From Sulfurimonas sp. (lineage in GTDB: Bacteria; Campylobacterota; Campylobacteria; Campylobacterales; Sulfurimonadaceae): DNA of 64,000 nt. Location: assembly GCA_021648465.1 (NCBI GenBank), contig JAKISR010000002.1:25298-89297 (forward strand). Reading direction: 5' to 3'. The notes below the pieces were generated by a model. The model was given only the letters and a program-made list of their open reading frames with translations. It was not told the DNA's origin and ran no database searches. The position numbers and the translations under genes are program-made. Each line of letters starts with the position of its first letter. The stretch's first letter is position 1. Shown here piece after piece: positions 62,487-64,000 of this stretch.

Positions 62487-62562
62487 TGGTGTCCTGTGAT
62501 GGATTCGAACCATCGGCCACATCATTAAAAGTGACGTGCTCTACCAGCTGAGCTAACAAGAC
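62487..62562 (-). tRNA. tRNA-Lys (TTT)
   Basis: The 76-base gene includes an encoded CCA. The acceptor GTCTTGT pairs with ACAGGAC (one G-U). The anticodon loop CTTTTAA gives TTT. It is the first tRNA of the operon and lies directly after the promoter at 62592-62620. Confidence 0.97.
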
Positions 62563-62591
62563 ATCTAATCCTCTATTGTTTAGAGGTCGAA

Positions 62592-62620
62592 ATTATAGGC
62601 AAATAGGTTTGTATTGTCAA
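62592..62620 (-). promoter_or_regulatory. Near-consensus sigma-70 promoter of the tRNA operon
   Basis: On the minus strand TTGACA (62615-62620) and TATAAT (62592-62597) are separated by exactly 17 bases, the full consensus. It lies about 30 bases before tRNA-Lys, with a perfect 6-bp hairpin (CCTCTA...TAGAGG, 62570-62586) near the start of the leader. A consensus -35 is unusual for this bacterial group and fits a strongly expressed stable-RNA operon. Confidence 0.85.
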
Positions 62621-62631
62621 GATAATTTTAC

Positions 62632-63726
62632 CTAAATTTCAAAAAACATCTCTTTATCTATTAACAAAAGTAATTTTATAGCATATAAGACACTTTGAGA
62701 TTGGATGTAGTTTCTATCCCCATGAAGATTTAAATGAATCTCTTCATGTTTATCTTGAGTTCTTACGCCTATATATACTGTTCCAACAGGTTTATCTTCA
62801 GTGCCACCACCCTCACCCGCTATTCCGCTAATAGATAAAGCATAGTTGGCACTACTGACATTTATAGCACCCTCAGACATCTCAGACACTACCTCTGCAC
62901 TTACTGCACCATTTTCTTTTAAAATATTTTCATCAACAGCTAACCAATTTTCTTTAATGATATTTGAATAAGTAACAAGTGAACCATCTAAAATATTTGA
63001 TGCTCCATTTTCTTTAGTGAAATAATAGCTAAGCAATCCACCAGTACAACTCTCAGCAAAAGTAATTTTTTTGTTTGTATGAGTTAATTTATCAATAATA
63101 TACTTAACTATATTTGCAGTTGCAATGATTTTTGATGGAAATAATTGTTTAGCTGAACCTACAAATTGAGATATATTTCCATACTTTTTACTTGTTATAT
63201 TTATTTTTGTCCATCCATCTATAATATTTACAATATCGATATGTACATCATAAGTTTGAGCTATTGGTTCTAAGATTATTTTTAAACTATCACTTTGTTC
63301 ATCAAATATATTTATAGTGTTATGTGATATCTCTTGAGACAACAAACATTGTGGCATCTTCTGCATTTCATCAATACAAATTACATTTATATTGCTTTGA
63401 TTATATTCTAAAAGGTATGAACCTGGTTCGTATAAATTACACTCTGATGGTATTAACATGTTATCTTTTAAAACTTGATTATCTTCAGTTATTGTACAAA
63501 TAACTTTACCAATTGTTGAAAAATTTTGTTTAGTTGTTACTACAATTACATTACTATTTATATTAACTAATAAATCTAAATATTCAAAAAGTGTATTATC
63601 GCCCTCTTTAAAAAAACTAATATTATCTATAAAATCAGTACTATTTTGAATATTTCTAAGAATATATTCTTTCAATGAATTATTATAAATAAATTTATTT
63701 CCAATAAATAATAGATATGTTTTCAT
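62632..63726 (-). CDS. CinA-family protein (C-terminal amidohydrolase domain)
   Basis: I place the start at the ATG at 63726 (MKTYLLFIGNKF), giving 364 residues; 13 upstream codons are in frame but lack a good start. The C-terminal 160 residues are a CinA/PncC domain: ITFAESCTGGLLSYYFT, DGSLVTYSNIIKENWL, GAVSAEVVSEMSEGA, and ALSISGIAGEGGGTEDKPVGTVYIGV. This domain deamidates nicotinamide mononucleotide in other bacteria. The N-terminal 190 residues are divergent from the usual molybdopterin-binding CinA domain. Confidence 0.85.
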   Translation of the reverse strand: MKTYLLFIGNKFIYNNSLKEYILRNIQNSTDFIDNISFFKEGDNTLFEYLDLLVNINSNVIVVTTKQNFSTIGKVICTITEDNQVLKDNMLIPSECNLYEPGSYLLEYNQSNINVICIDEMQKMPQCLLSQEISHNTINIFDEQSDSLKIILEPIAQTYDVHIDIVNIIDGWTKINITSKKYGNISQFVGSAKQLFPSKIIATANIVKYIIDKLTHTNKKITFAESCTGGLLSYYFTKENGASNILDGSLVTYSNIIKENWLAVDENILKENGAVSAEVVSEMSEGAINVSSANYALSISGIAGEGGGTEDKPVGTVYIGVRTQDKHEEIHLNLHGDRNYIQSQSVLYAIKLLLLIDKEMFFEI

Positions 63727-63858
63727 AATAGACACAAGCCCTCTTAATAATTTTTTAAATATCATTATATCTATTTTTAACTACTTTTAATCACTAAAAA
63801 GATACAATGCAAAACTTTTATTAAAATTATAAGTAATTACTTACTACCTGAGGTACAG

Positions 63859-64000
63859 ATGGACTACAAAGATACACTACTTTTACCAACTACAAACTTT
63901 GCCATGAGAGGCAATCTGATAAACAACGAGCCAAAGCGTTACGCTTCATGGGATAAAAATAAAATCTATGAAAAAATGAAAACAAATCGTAAAGATGCAC
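63859..64000 (+). CDS. ileS: Isoleucyl-tRNA synthetase, N-terminal fragment (cut by window edge)
   Basis: The first 47 codons are visible: [20 protein letters not shown], then [12 protein letters not shown]. The pattern LLLPxTxFxMRGNL...EPKRYxxW is the standard start of bacterial IleS. GAGG stands 6 bases before the ATG. The rest of the gene runs off the right edge. Confidence 0.93.
   Translation, partial: MDYKDTLLLPTTNFAMRGNLINNEPKRYASWDKNKIYEKMKTNRKDA

Overview
The window is AT-rich, densely coded chromosomal DNA from a Campylobacterota (epsilonproteobacterial) species, most likely a Sulfurimonas-like sulfur oxidiser. This assignment is inferred from gene content and order: nuoA-nuoB-nuoC, the long form of TrmB, a short RpoN, rpsO followed by an Rrf2 regulator and flhA, and 4-Oxalocrotonate-superfamily and YkgJ proteins of the kind common in this group. 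No rRNA gene is present to confirm it. Most genes are tightly packed, with 4-base start/stop overlaps.

Layout. 1-6845: the start of a Complex I operon (nuoA, nuoB, start of nuoC), an AAA+ ATPase, a FadL-type porin, endonuclease IV, a lipoprotein, a small membrane protein and a radical SAM protein. 6846-12155: a compact type II-C CRISPR-Cas remnant on the minus strand, in the order cas9 - fic - cas1 - broken cas2, with no repeat-spacer array. Cas9 keeps its nuclease residues, a class II Fic protein is wedged between cas9 and cas1, and cas2 stops after about 36 recognisable residues next to a 90-bp palindromic element. 12189-16304: trpC, a TPR lipoprotein, a YkgJ protein, a tRNA methyltransferase-like protein and kdsB. 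16314-29182: one long minus-strand chemosensory operon (PAS protein, soluble receptor with two signalling hairpins, triple-CheW protein, CheB, HEAT protein, CheR, two CheY-like proteins, a CheZ-motif protein, CheA, CheW, STAS-like protein, ParA and a long response regulator). It looks like a self-contained cytoplasmic array with its own partitioning ATPase.

29343-45473: housekeeping genes (rpsO, Rrf2 regulator, flhA, DHH phosphoesterase, SulP transporter, valS, UvrD/Rep helicase, EI24, DUF3137, LemA, HI0933-type flavoprotein, a cytidylyltransferase, a CDP-alcohol transferase, a nitroreductase). 45535-48090 is a small accessory island: a decayed PHP-domain gene, a tautomerase-family gene, a RelBE pair, an orphan BrnA-type antitoxin, IS3-family remnants and two attC-like structures. 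48151-60347: rpoN, lptB, tsaE, trpD, an S4 protein, thrC, an envC-ftsX-ftsE divisome group, trmB, a fibronectin-type lipoprotein and an RluD-type pseudouridine synthase. The window ends with rodA, a six-gene tRNA operon (Lys-Asp-Val-Glu-Val-Asp in transcription order) with a near-consensus promoter and repeated hairpin spacers, a CinA-type protein and the start of ileS.

The two regions most worth attention are the array-less cas9-fic-cas1 locus and the ParA-containing cytoplasmic chemosensory operon.
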